A DNA stretch of 64,000 bases from Kalaharituber pfeilii (taxonomy: Eukaryota > Ascomycota > Pezizomycetes > Pezizales > Pezizaceae). Shown here one piece after another: positions 23,151-33,400 of this stretch. The stretch's first letter is position 1. Every line of letters starts with the position of its first letter. The notes under the pieces were generated by a model. That model worked only from the letters and a program-made list of their open reading frames with translations. It did not search any database and was not told the DNA's origin. Position numbers and translations under genes: made by a program. Where the stretch lies: positions 1 through 64,000 of the forward strand of contig WHUZ01000032.1 of NCBI GenBank assembly GCA_015179045.1. The letters run 5' to 3'.

Positions 23151-23943
23151 CAGTCTAACCTTGCAATACCGGACCTCGCTATACCGGAAAACCTTGCTAT
23201 ACCGGATGGCCTCTGATTCGGACATCCATTTCCCACACAAATTGCCCTTGCTATATCTACCCGATGCCCTAACAATGCCGGACCGGACAGAAACCTCCAG
23301 ACCACTATCTTCCTGTCTTCATACAAATAATATTTGCTATACCGGACATACTAATACTAATACATCTTAGACTACCCCACTTTACCACTTAGTCTGGTTG
23401 TTTACCACTCTGTTGCTGTCACTGCTACTATGATACCATTACTGCTGCCATTAATAAAACTGGTATCACCGCTGCTGCTATCACTGCTACCACCACTGCT
23501 GCTATCACTGCTGCCACTACTGCTGCTACCTCTGCTGCCGCCACCGCTGTCGCCATTGCTGCTACCACTGCTGTCGCTACTGCTGCTGGAAGACTGGAGC
23601 CATGCTTGTAGAGTTTGAAGCTTTTTTTGTGTGAATTGATAGGCTTTTAGAGAAACAGTCAGAGCTGCATGTTCTGGCTATAGTTAATGCTTGTGTATGT
23701 GATGCTCCCCAAAAACTTTTAAGACTTGACACTTTTCTAGATGGTGAGAGCAATAAATATGAAATAGACTTGGTATAAGTTAATGTTTGCTACACTTGTT
23801 TATTTCCTACTCTAGTAATTTTGATTCAAATTTTGCAATCCGCCGTTTACAGCTGCCAAGCATTTTATTCTATACCAGAACCTTGCTATACTAGATAAAA
23901 AGTGCCAGATTTTGACTCGTCTCGTATAGTAAGATTAGACTAT
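23151..23943. mobile_element. Pogo-like element P3 with trinucleotide-rich core
   Basis: The left TIR is CAGTCTAACCTTGCAATACC preceded by TA. The right end (TATAGTAAGATTAGACTATA) is decayed. Subterminal CTTGCTATACCGGA repeats are present. The interior has a (GCTGCTAYCACT)n-like stretch (23415-23590) and then a segment shared with the copy at 50599-51381. The right end is visibly mutated relative to that copy. Confidence 0.8.
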
Positions 23944-24225
23944 AGTAGAATTAAGAAATAGAGTTTAAGAGAACTGTGGCAGTATCTATAATATTATACT
24001 TGAATAGAATTTTTTTGTACAGATAGATAAGTACTATAGCTTAACTTTTTATATTTTTTTAATATAAATATTTTTAGAATTAAGTATTATAAGAAGTTTT
24101 TAGAACTTAATAATAAGAAAATATATAATTACTAAGGCAGTATATTTTTGTTTCAAACTCTAAAAAAAGTTTAGAATTTATAAGACTTTTTTAATATAAT
24201 AATAGAGTATTTAATATAATAGCTG
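23944..24225. other. AT-rich spacer
   Basis: Very A/T-rich sequence with no open frame or repeat end recognised. Confidence 0.5.
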
Positions 24226-24307
24226 AAAGTATTGGAACACCTGACTAATGCATAATATGTGCTATGCAGCGTCAGTATGCACTAGTATGCTTCTGAATAG
24301 GCTAGCC

Positions 24308-25769
24308 TTTTTTTTTTTTTTTTTCAATATCATTGATCGCGTTCCGCCCTGAGGGCGATGGCGATTTAGTTACCTACAGGGATAGGAGAGTAGTGTAATA
24401 AGGAAATAAGGAAATAAGTGGGGGGTAGGCCTCTGAGAATGTCAGGTAACAAGGAAATTAGGAAATAAGGAAATAAATGGGAGGTACATCTCCGCGCACG
24501 TCACTCTTCCAACCGTTTCATTAACGTCATTAGTGGATCTTTGTCGCCGTCGGAGCCCTTCGGGGGTTTTATGATGTCTGCCATGCCGCCCAGTCAGATT
24601 TTTTTCCAGACTCTGCAATCTTCCAGTAGGTGTGCCGTTGTCTCCTCCCGTTTCCCGCACCACCTACACTCTGGGCTGTCCATCTTTCCTATCTTGAAAT
24701 TCCAGGCTCGCAGGCCCTTGTCCCCTGGGAGCCCCGCCAATGTTCCCACGTTTTTTTTTTTTTTTTTTTTTTTTTTCACGTGACCCCGCATGTAGCTGTT
24801 CGCCATGGCAGGGCGAATGTTCCCACGTGGTGGCGCAGCCTCTGTAGCGGGCCGTAGCTCAAGCTTAAGCGCCTTCTTTCCTCCGCTCTTTGGGCTTTCA
24901 CAGTCTGCCTCATGCCGGGTTCTGTGACCACCTCGTCCTGGTATCGGAGGTGTGTGCCGACTTTGGCCGGCCGCCTTGTCCGCCTCAGTGTTGCCTGGTA
25001 GTTCTGTGTGCCCCTTGACCCACAAGACTGCCACATCTCTGTCTCCCCGTTCCGTCCTGGCCACCTATACTTTCCTGAGCACCTGTGTCGCCCGTCCGGC
25101 GTTGGGTCCCCTTGTGAGAGCTTCACCATCTTTTGAATGGCTACCTGTGAGTCAGTCACGATCATGACCTCCGGCTCTTCCGCTTCGAGGGCCCTTGCTA
25201 TTGCCAGCAGCTCTGCGCCATTGATCGTGGCATTTGTCCCCAGGTACATCGATGTCTTCTTCGTCTGCGTGAACCCGCCTGCCCCCGCTCGGCCTTCCAT
25301 TCTGCTCCCGTCCGTGTAAATGCTTGTCCAGCCCTCGTCCTCCTCTCGCGCAACGTAAAGTTCCCACTGCTCTTTTTCAGCGTCTGCGGTCAGTGACAGT
25401 ATGACCGACAGTGGTAGGGAGGGCCCGGTCGCAGCGACCCCCTGAGGTAGACGTGGTTTTCTTCTTCGTTTTCCAGGGGTTCGTCTTCGAATGTTCGTGT
25501 CCTTGCTTCCACCCGTGTTCTCTCGCCTCCCATGAACGAGTAGACCGATTCCAGGTTCGCCAGGTCCTCGACTACGTCTCTTCTGGTGCCCCATGGTGCC
25601 GACCTAGCCGCCGTGTACTGCTATATCTCGAGCTCCCTTAGCCTGTCCGGTGCGGCGCGGGTGTTCATCTAGGCCCAGCCCCCCCATGTCGCAATTGGTC
25701 TTGCAATAGAGGTGTATATCTGGCGTCTCTTGACAGGGTGTTAGCTTAGTGAGCCTCTACCGCCTTCTC
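24308..25769 (-). mobile_element. LINE (family A-related), 5'-truncated, minus strand
   Basis: The poly(T) and the complement of a variant family A tail (outer stem ATCGC/GCGAT) lie at 24308-24360. The coding part reads upward to about 25769 and includes an RNase H domain with all expected acidic positions visible (YTDGSRMEG, NGAELLAIARAL, VTDSQVAIQKM, then in another frame DVAVLWVKGHTELPGN and EADKAA). The C-terminal SPECRWCGKREETTAHLLED finger follows. Frame shifts make it inactive. ATAGGCTAGC flanks it at 24297-24306 and 25770-25779. A tail-only retroposon sits inside at 24751-24815. Confidence 0.8.
24751..24815 (-). mobile_element. Tail-only retroposon, family B
   Basis: 26 T followed by the complement of the family B stem-loop only (CACGTGACCCCGCATGTAGC..GCCATGGCAGGG). 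Perfect 12-bp target duplication AATGTTCCCACG at 24739-24750 and 24816-24827. The insert interrupts the LINE coding region; total length is 65 bp. Confidence 0.85.
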
Positions 25770-25889
25770 ATAGGCTAGCGAGAAGTAGCAGTCCAATCCA
25801 TCTACTTTTACTATTACGGCTGCCATCACGGCTGCTTGTTCGACCTGCTGTTTTGGATTCATTTCGGTAAGCATTTTCAAAATTTTTAT

Positions 25890-26095
25890 ACCCATGCTGA
25901 CAGCCACTTTGGCAGCCATTTCAGCAACCATTTTTGATGGTCATTTCGATAGCCATTATGACAGCCACTGCAGCAGCCATTTGACAGCCATTGCGGTAGC
26001 CATTTGACGGTTGCTTTGGCAGGAGTTTTGATAGTTATTTCAGAAGCTTTGTTTGACAGTCGTTTCGGCAGCTGTTTCATTGGTCGTTTCACACC
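25890..26095. repeat. 12-bp tandem repeat array in element Z
   Basis: About 16 imperfect copies of a GACAGCCATTTC-type unit. The unit length and pattern match the GGAGGCTGTTTC array of element Q. Open frames on the minus strand (KWLPKWLSN-type repeats) are a by-product of the period. Confidence 0.7.
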
Positions 26096-26467
26096 TGTGT
26101 TGACAACTTTCTTTTACCCATTGTGGACTACCATCCGCACTATTATTATGCATCTAGTTCCAGTGCTATGCCATGTACTTGTATACCAGCATAAATACCG
26201 GAACACCAGGGGGTGCCGACAGGGGTATGGGCTAGGGAACAACGCCAGTTTTTGAATTGAATGTTCAAGAGGTAAATACATGAATTACTACGATTTGTGT
26301 GTCCTCTATTAGCAGCAATTTCGGCAGCCATACGTTTAGGCATGCTTTCTAGAAGATAAAGAAAAGTATCTGCACTCAGCGAGTCCCACTCCTCACTACA
26401 GCTTCCTACAACACACAGACCACTTCTCCACCCCTGCCCACCAGCCTATATCTGGGCTCCCGGAGTA

Positions 26468-27074
26468 TGGTGCCGGAAGTTAATAATCAACATGTTGTAA
26501 CATTCCCAGCCAGCATTAGTAAGCAGCACCATATGTGCCATTTTGCTGCTTGAGCAATCGCGCACCCTTCAGCCACGGTCACTTTACACGGTCGCATTAC
26601 ACGCTCGCTTGCCCACGCTCGCACCAGAGTCTATTGCAGGTCTACGAGAAACTATACCCAAAGCTCTTTTTTCTATTTCAGACATCTCTATCTGGCGTTA
26701 TTATAATAAGTGTCTTCATATTATGCAGGCATATAAGGATGGTCATCAATATGGTACAGAGGCCTTCAAAAATCATGTACTGTATATATAAGTCACCGGC
26801 GGGGAACCCTTTGATGACTAATCCATTTGTATGGGGGGGCTTGGCATGTAACATTTGCTACATTTCCTAAGAAAGGAAAAAAACTTTGAACCTTTTCAGT
26901 TTTACAACGAATAAAGATTTTGCCATGAAAATATCATAGAATGATAGAGCATCTCAAATAGTATAGATTCTTGATATTTCTACCTTAGTTCATATCAGGT
27001 TGTGGTTGCTGATAGGTTTTGCGTTGCGTTGGTTGTGTCGCAAATTTCATGTTGATTATTAACTTCCGGCACCA
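26468..27074. mobile_element. Tc1/mariner-like element, family MA copy 1
   Basis: TIRs TGGTGCCGGAAGTTAATAAT / complement, TA on both sides (26466-26467, 27075-27076). It interrupts the LINE at an AGTACG site. The interior has the end of a transposase (ETIPKALFSISDISIWRYY, then Y-N-K-C-L-H-I-M-Q-A-Y-K-D-G) but lacks the segment with the catalytic residues. A longer copy is at 41497-42270. Confidence 0.85.
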
Positions 27075-27162
27075 TACGGTCAACGACGCGGAGCTAATAG
27101 CGATAAGCGAGGCCGCGAATTAACCGACAGCGGAACTGCTAATCATCTCAGACTCCAGGGTA

Positions 27163-28042
27163 TGGTGGAGCCCACCTATAAGGGACCACCTGTTACATTC
27201 GCCGGGTTGCTGACTAATATGCAATTACATGGTATGATAGCCCCTTTCCTGCGCTCTGAGAGGATTTCGCACCTCATATCTCGACATCGAAACGGATATT
27301 TGGCATCAGATGACCTGAGTTACGTCCCCAAAGGTGTGTATATCTTGTCCTATAGCTTCTTTTTAAGTAAGGAAATGGACTAATATCATAGTAATAGGTA
27401 TAGACATACCTAAGAAATCATTAAAGATACCTCGTCCCAACAAGAAAATAAAAGCTATTTTTACTTGCCATTGCTGCTAGGGGAGCGAAAAGAAGAGCAG
27501 CTATGGATCTGGATACCCCCGAGCTAGACGTGGTAGAAGAGGGCATTTCCGGACTCATTGTGAGTATAATCTTAATGCTTTACGACTAACAATTCCAAAG
27601 GCTCTTCATTCTGTTTCTGATAGTACTATCAATCGGTTTTTTTTATAGAAGTTTACGAACTATGGAGGCATATAGGGATAGTTGTACATATGGTACAAAA
27701 GAGTTTACTGAACGTGTATATAAAAGCCATAGAAGAGTTAGGTAGATCATTCCTGTATATAGTTAGTTTTGTTCTCATACTAGTACAAATTCTGCAAACT
27801 TGGCAATCTTGGCATGTTACTTTTCCGAGATGCTCCATACAAAGTCAAAAATTTCAATCCTCTACTACTCAACAACGCCTTAATATATTTAAATTTGGAC
27901 AATGAAGCGTTGTAGAGAGGCGAAATAGTACATCTGTACATAGTTTTTTTTTTAATCAGATGTGGTTGGGTGATGAAGTAGTGTGTCAAGTTCAGGTCTA
28001 TAATTTCGGTCGTAAGTGGTCCCTTATAGGTGGACTCCACCA
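27163..28042. mobile_element. Tc1/mariner-like element, family MB
   Basis: 880 bp with TIRs TGGTGGAGCCCACCTATAAG / diverged complement, TA on both sides (27161-27162, 28043-28044), inserted in the LINE codon context GACTCCAGGGTA|GCC. A segment near 27588-27720 translates to LTIPKALHSVSDSTINRFFY and RSLRTMEAYRDSCTYGTKEF, the same transposase tail as family MA although the TIRs differ after TGGTG. Confidence 0.8.
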
Positions 28043-28356
28043 TAGCCATAACCAAACTGCAGAGGATCGCCAACGGAGACCCCACGCCCGAAGGATCAGC
28101 ACACCTGGTTAGAGAACGATGAGACACAAGATCTGCCCGAGGGGACCTTGACGTGGCAATAATGTGGGTAAAAGCACACATAGGCATACCGGGAAACACC
28201 GAGGCGGACAAGGCAGCCAAAATCGGGACTGCCTTGCAGTATCAAGACGAAACGGTCACGGAGGCAGGCATTCGCCAGCTCGCAAAATCACGAAGAGCCG
28301 CGGAATGAAACAGGCTACAGCTCAGCTGCCGCCCCCTACAGCGTCTAGGAACAAGA

Positions 28357-29289
28357 ATTTTTTTTTTTTTTATATCATTACTCGCATGCCGCCTGTGAGG
28401 CTATGGCGAGATATTGTTTAAATACATGGAGGGGATAATAGATTGGAAGAAAATGAGAGGAAATGGGAGAAGAAATGAAAGTGAACACTAAGAAAGCCTA
28501 TGACCGTCCAACCCATTCCAGCAGTCTTGCCAGTGTGTCCCTGTCTCCGTCTTTGGGGGGTTTCCTGATGTCCTTCTCCCCCCGGGCCACTTCCTTTTCC
28601 ATGTCTCGCATTCCGTCAGCACGTGGGTGGTATTCTCCAGGCCCCTGCCGTACCACCGGCATTCCGGCCCGTCGGCTCTTCCGATTTGGAATGTCCAATG
28701 CCGTAGTCCTTTATTTCCTAGGACCCCGGCTAGAATGGCCACCTGAGTTCCTAAGCGCTGCAGCGGTCGGTAGCTCAGTTGTAGTCTGTTCCGTTCCTCA
28801 CTCCTGCGCGACTTACCGTGCTGGCGTATTCCTGCCTCCGTGATGGTTTCGTCTTGGTACTGAAGGGCTGTGCCTACTTTGGCTACCCTGTCTGCTATGG
28901 TGTTGCCCCGTACTCCTTTGTGGGCTTTTACCCATAGTATGGCCACGTCCAGGTCACCCCGCGCGGTTCTGGCATCCCACTGGTCTCTTACTAGTTGTGC
29001 CGCTCCGTCATGGGTAGGGTCTCCATCGGCAATCTTCCTCATTTTCGCGATGGCTACCTTGGAGTCTGAGACTATGAGTAACTCCCCATCTTGTTGGGAT
29101 AGGGCTTGACTCACTGCGATTAACTTCGCATCGTTTACTGTACTTTGTCTGCCTAGGTACAACGATGTGCTCTTTCCCTCTATGTAGGCGCCTACTCTGG
29201 TGGATTCGTCTATTCGGCTTCCGTCGGTGTAGGCGCATTTCCACCCTTCGTCCTCCTCTTTGGCTATTGCTTTCTCCCACTCCTCCTGT
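28357..29289 (-). mobile_element. LINE (family A), minus strand, inserted in the plus-strand LINE
   Basis: 933 bp, 5'-truncated, with poly(T) and complement of the family A stem-loop at 28357-28412. Target duplication TCTAGGAACAAGA at 28344-28356 and 29290-29302 is perfect. It encodes one continuous RNase H and C-terminal region: YTDGSRID, NDAKLIAVSQAL, VSDSKVAIAKM, DLDVAILWVKAHKGVRGN, IADRVAK, then GPECRWYGRGLENTTHVLTE. The usual catalytic Glu of the AELxA box is Lys here, and one Cys of the C-terminal finger is Tyr. Confidence 0.85.
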
Positions 29290-29717
29290 TCTAGGAACAA
29301 GAGTCGCAACCCTAGCCGGGATCCTGGGCAACAAAGGACTACGACATTGGAGACACCAGATTGGGAAAACAGACAGCCCGGAGTGCAGATGGTGCGGCAA
29401 AGCCCTGGAGACCACTGCACACATCCTGACAGAATGCGAAGTTTGGAGACGGAAACTACCGGGGGGTGAGGAGGACCTGAGAAGACCCCCGGAAACAGAC
29501 GGAGACAAAGACAGACTGGTGGAGATATTGGAATGGGCGAATAAAGAGTAGGACGGAGATAAAGACGACAAACTGGTAGAGACACTGGAATGGGCGAGCA
29601 AAGAGCAGGACACTTCAGGCTTTATTTTCTTAGATTTCCTTAACTCTCTTCGATATATCTTTTATGTCCCTAAAACCCTCGCCATAGCGTAGTAGGCGGC
29701 ACGCAAGTAATGATATA

Positions 29718-29769
<52 letters not shown>

Positions 29770-29928
29770 ACCCCTGCCGACAACCCCTGCGGCCCTGCCG
29801 ACAACCCCTGGTGTTCCGGTAGTTATGCTGGTATACAAGTATGCTACTCTAATTGCTGTTTTCATAACTGCAGACTATGTTCAGGTGTATGTTGCAAGGT
29901 GGTGGTAGAGAACTCAAAGGGCTACCAA

Positions 29929-29963
29929 CTCGCCATAGCCTATCAGGCGGCACGCGAGTAATG

Positions 29964-29993
<30 letters not shown>
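29929..29993 (+). mobile_element. Tail-only LINE insertion, family A
   Basis: Begins exactly at the stem base (CTCGCCATAGCCT) and contains only the stem-loop, GTAATGATATT and poly(A). Flanks AAAGGGCTACCAA at 29916-29928 and 29994-30006; at least the ten bases GGGCTACCAA are an unambiguous duplication. Confidence 0.85.
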
Positions 29994-30000
<7 letters not shown>

Positions 30001-30086
30001 TACCAAGTGCCGCGTATCCAAAGTAGCATAACGCATACTGAATTCTGCATAGCATATCATATGCAAGTCAGGTGTCCCAATACTTT

Positions 30087-30430
30087 TGAAACGACCTAGC
30101 AGCGTTACTAATATCCCTTGCGCTGCCCTGACCCCCCTTGCTAAATCTCAAGAATTTTCGTGTGCTCATGTGGCTGAATTTGCGTGTCCAGCCAATGCTG
30201 AGGAGGTTGGGTTTAATTCTGAACTAACTACATGTGTTCCCGCAAACTTTTGTTCTTGCAAGTAACAAGACTACCAATAAACTAAAACGCAATAGAACGT
30301 ACAATACATGCATGTAAGACAGAAGCAGGGTCATTGAATTCAGGTCCTTCTTCAATTACTGCACTTGCGTTTCTATCCTTCACTCTAACTAGTGTTTGAT
30401 GTATGGAATGTCCCCAGTTCGGTAGTCATT
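30087..30430. other. Spacer downstream of the helicase gene
   Basis: No gene or repeat recognised. It probably contains the 3' UTR of the minus-strand helicase gene. Confidence 0.4.
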
Positions 30431-33400
30431 TCACGAAATCATTGATGGAGGAAACATTTCTGAACTGAGATCTTGAAGGCCTTGTCGCACACTGGTCACC
30501 ATCGTCATGCCCTCAGCAAGTCGCTGTCGAAGTTTCGCCTCATCCAAATCGAAAACGGCGAAGTTTTTTGCCTGGAACAAAGTGTCCCAGGGGTAATTAA
30601 TCTCATCGTACAGTCCGTCCAAGTGTTCCCCATATTTTTGTTTTAAGCCATGCTGAGTTGCCTTTTCATCTAGATGAAGGAACTCCTCATATACAGCTTG
30701 CAGTTCGAGGTATAACGGCACCCCATCAGTCATCATAATAGAAAGTAATAAGAGATACTTCTTCAAGGGGACGAGCAGTCGTTTTTTTTGGAATAAAGTC
30801 TGGATAGAGCTAATAGCGGCACCCTCTAAGCTCTTGCGATAGGCATTAACCTCTTTGACTTTTTGATATCTAGATTGAGCGCATTCTGTTAGTATGCGGG
30901 ATGCAACGGTCACTTTCTTTTGGGGCTCTTCGCTCATTTCGAACCTTTGGTAAATAATGAGGGCGGCGGCTTTTCTTCGCTCTTTGACCTTTTGATACCT
31001 AGAATAACCAATTTGTTTTAGCGATTTCACTCGGAACCTTCTTCATTCTAGAGGAGTTTCGCCTTCCAAACCTTTGACAGAGAACGCGGGCTGCTTCTTT
31101 TAACTGCGCACGTCGCTCCTTGATTTTTTGATATCTAAAACCCCCAATTTGTGTTAGTAAGTCACACAAGATGGGAGATTTTTCAGAATATTGGGACCTT
31201 TGGTAAAGAATCAGGGCTGCGTTTTGTTTTGCTAATCTCAACTTCCTCTCTTTCCAGGATTTCATTGCAATGTACAGGTGAAATGCGGCAGCTTGCTTTC
31301 GTATTTCGGGATACCGCTGTCCCCAAACCTCTTTAGCTCTGGCCTGATACCGGCATCCTCTGTGTTTGTCTTTGCACGTTGGTCGTTGATGGATATAGAT
31401 TCCCGGCCTAGAGAGCTTTCTGTTCCTCTCACCAAATGCTCGCCCTATGGGGCCGACTTCACAGATTTGTAGGGACAGATGGTCTTTCCCATTATAAAAC
31501 TTAAAGGCATGGAGTATTGCGGTGAGCAATTTACGTGGAGGCTTGAAACGAATGTTGCTTGTGCGTAGAGCTGGAATCTGTAGCACCTGTATAACAGTCA
31601 GGTTAGCGTTGAGACTTTTCATTAAGGGCTTGTGCATGCTAAGCTCACTATTTGAATTTCACGATAGAGCGTCCAATAATAGTTGGGTCTTGGGCAAAGA
31701 TTGCCAAAGTTAATTAGGATAATCACCAGGAAGTCCACACTTCGCCGAGTAAGAAGTTCCTGTACTGCTTGTGACAATCCTTTATTGACTTGATCCTCCA
31801 GCCGCATGATCAGCTTGCAAAAGCTACATGTAAGTCGGTATAGGGAATACCGATACGCATTCCGTTCGAGCGGTAATGTAGGGCCCAAAGTTGCTGCCCA
31901 GTAGCTGAGGTACTGTTCTCCCCATGAGTTCGGGGTTATGACCTGTACAGGCCAACCTAGAAAGAGCTGCCAGCAGATCAGTCATGTTACCGTTTTCTAC
32001 GATAATGTAACAATTTTGAGGGTGTAACTTAGGACAACGCTTGGGATCAGCCTATTGACAGCTTAGAGTACCTACCAGCAGAGTGGCAACATCTTCGTAC
32101 ATCGCAATGATTTCCACATTGTAGGAGGAACACCTCTTGCTCTCGATGAATTCATCGAGCGCCTTCTGAAGTTTCCTGATAGTCCACATCTACATTTCCT
32201 TGATTGGCTCTGTGTATTATAGTAATACTAATTTTTGGAGACTTACTATATCTGTGAATTGGAAGTGCAGGCCACGATCCTTGAGCGATTTTAATTTGTG
32301 ATAGTATCGGAACGGCCTCAAGGTGTAGGCAACTGAATGCTCAATATCTAGTACTGGTTCTTCAACAAATGCATCCGAGCCTTATCGCGCAAATGTTAGA
32401 TTGTAATTCTCGTGAGGATTTTACTTTCTGAGCACATGGAAGGAATAGCATACCGAACATCCGCATTAAGCGACACCCGTTCATCAGGGTTGACAAATTA
32501 CCCTCGTTCCAACGCACAGCACCATTCTTCTCGGGTACCTCTTCAAGACGAGTTATCTCTTCCCGGACAAGATTGATACTAAGGACTTTTAGGCGGTCCA
32601 GTAGAAGCCTGTAGTGACCCTCCTTCAAGATTCTGCTGCATGCCTGACCTATGACTGCTGCATCTTGTGAAAAAGCAGATTGATATGAGAAGAAAAATCT
32701 CAGCTGGTCGTTAAGGTCGCTTCCTTTTGCAAGGATGGAATCCGATGGCAGTAGCTTATATGCTGTCGCAAGTCTTAGCTTTCGCAATGTTTTTCAATTT
32801 GTCAAGAGGTTGTAGACCGCTTACATGAGCACGTTTTCCTCAATTCGCATCGTACCTGCCACCACCTCACTCGCTCCTGAGGCATCAGAGTTAGCTTTCT
32901 TATTGACATCGTTTTCATTCGATGATGTGAACACGACTTGCCTTGAATTGTTCGAGAAAACCCCAGCTGGACATCAATTGGTGATTGCGACAAGTGAAAG
33001 GCCGGTGGGGCGGAGCCCAACATGCTGCCAAACCAGATGGACTAGTCAGCTCTGCTCGTCATCAGTGGGACGAGCACTAGTTACTACCTTGCGATACACA
33101 TTTCGAGCATGGATTAAGAATCATGAGGGTCGGAGAACCATTTGCTCGACTTAAGATTTTGTCAACGGTCTTGGGCACTAACGCAGCGAGATAGTGGTGT
33201 GCTTCTATTAAAACACGGGGCCCGAATTCTTTACTGGCCGGCTGAAGGGCTTTCACCTTCCGCAAGACAGACCATGAAGCGCAATAATAAGTGCGCTCCA
33301 GACTCCAGGGCAAATTGAGCAGCCCTAGACAGGAGATGGTTGAGTCCGGGAACATAGGGAATTGGCCAGTCACCGGCTTCAAGTACTGCATGTAGTCTTC

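Larger units (their letters stand above)
26439..29766 (+). mobile_element. LINE (family A), plus strand, interrupted three times
   Basis: Target duplication TCCACCCCTGCC at 26427-26438 and 29767-29778, perfect over 12 bp. The LINE reads through the three inserts: SLYLGSRS, then TVNDAELIAISEA (27077 onward), ISDSRVAITKLQRIANGDPT across the 27163-28042 insert, then DLDVAIMWVKAHIGIPGN and EADKAAKIG, and after the insert at 28357-29289 the C-terminal region to LVEILEWANKE. It ends with the family A stem-loop (29683 onward) and 47 A. In-frame TGA codons show decay. Confidence 0.85.
26178..29839. mobile_element. TIR element family M, copy 2, carrying a LINE
   Basis: The left part (26178-26438) and right part (29767-29839) together match the solo copy at 17469-17779, including TIRs CTTGTATACCAGCATAAATA and its complement and TA flanks (26176-26177, 29840-29841). 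The LINE at 26439-29766 splits it near the right TIR. A short local duplication of CCCTGCCGACAACCCCTG lies at the right junction. Confidence 0.8.
24226..30086. mobile_element. TIR element Z, the outer layer of a nested insertion
   Basis: The left end AAAGTATTGGAACACCTGAC and the right end, whose complement reads AAAGTATTGGGACACCTGAC, are inverted repeats that continue to a shared GCTATGCAG about 45 bp inside. The ends resemble those of family Q (AAGTAT..GAC..GCATA..GCTATGCAG). Once later insertions are removed, only roughly 0.65 kb belongs to Z itself, including the 12-bp tandem repeats at 25890-26095. No TA duplication is obvious at the ends. Confidence 0.65.

Noticed and set aside
23430..23618. 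Leu/Pro-rich frame resembling a membrane segment
   Set aside because: It is the GCT/ACT trinucleotide repeat of a pogo-like element read in another frame; the copy at 50841-51056 behaves the same.
28870..29109. Plus-strand frame of 79 residues and similar ones at 24952-25319
   Set aside because: Antisense shadows of the RNase H coding sequence of minus-strand LINEs.
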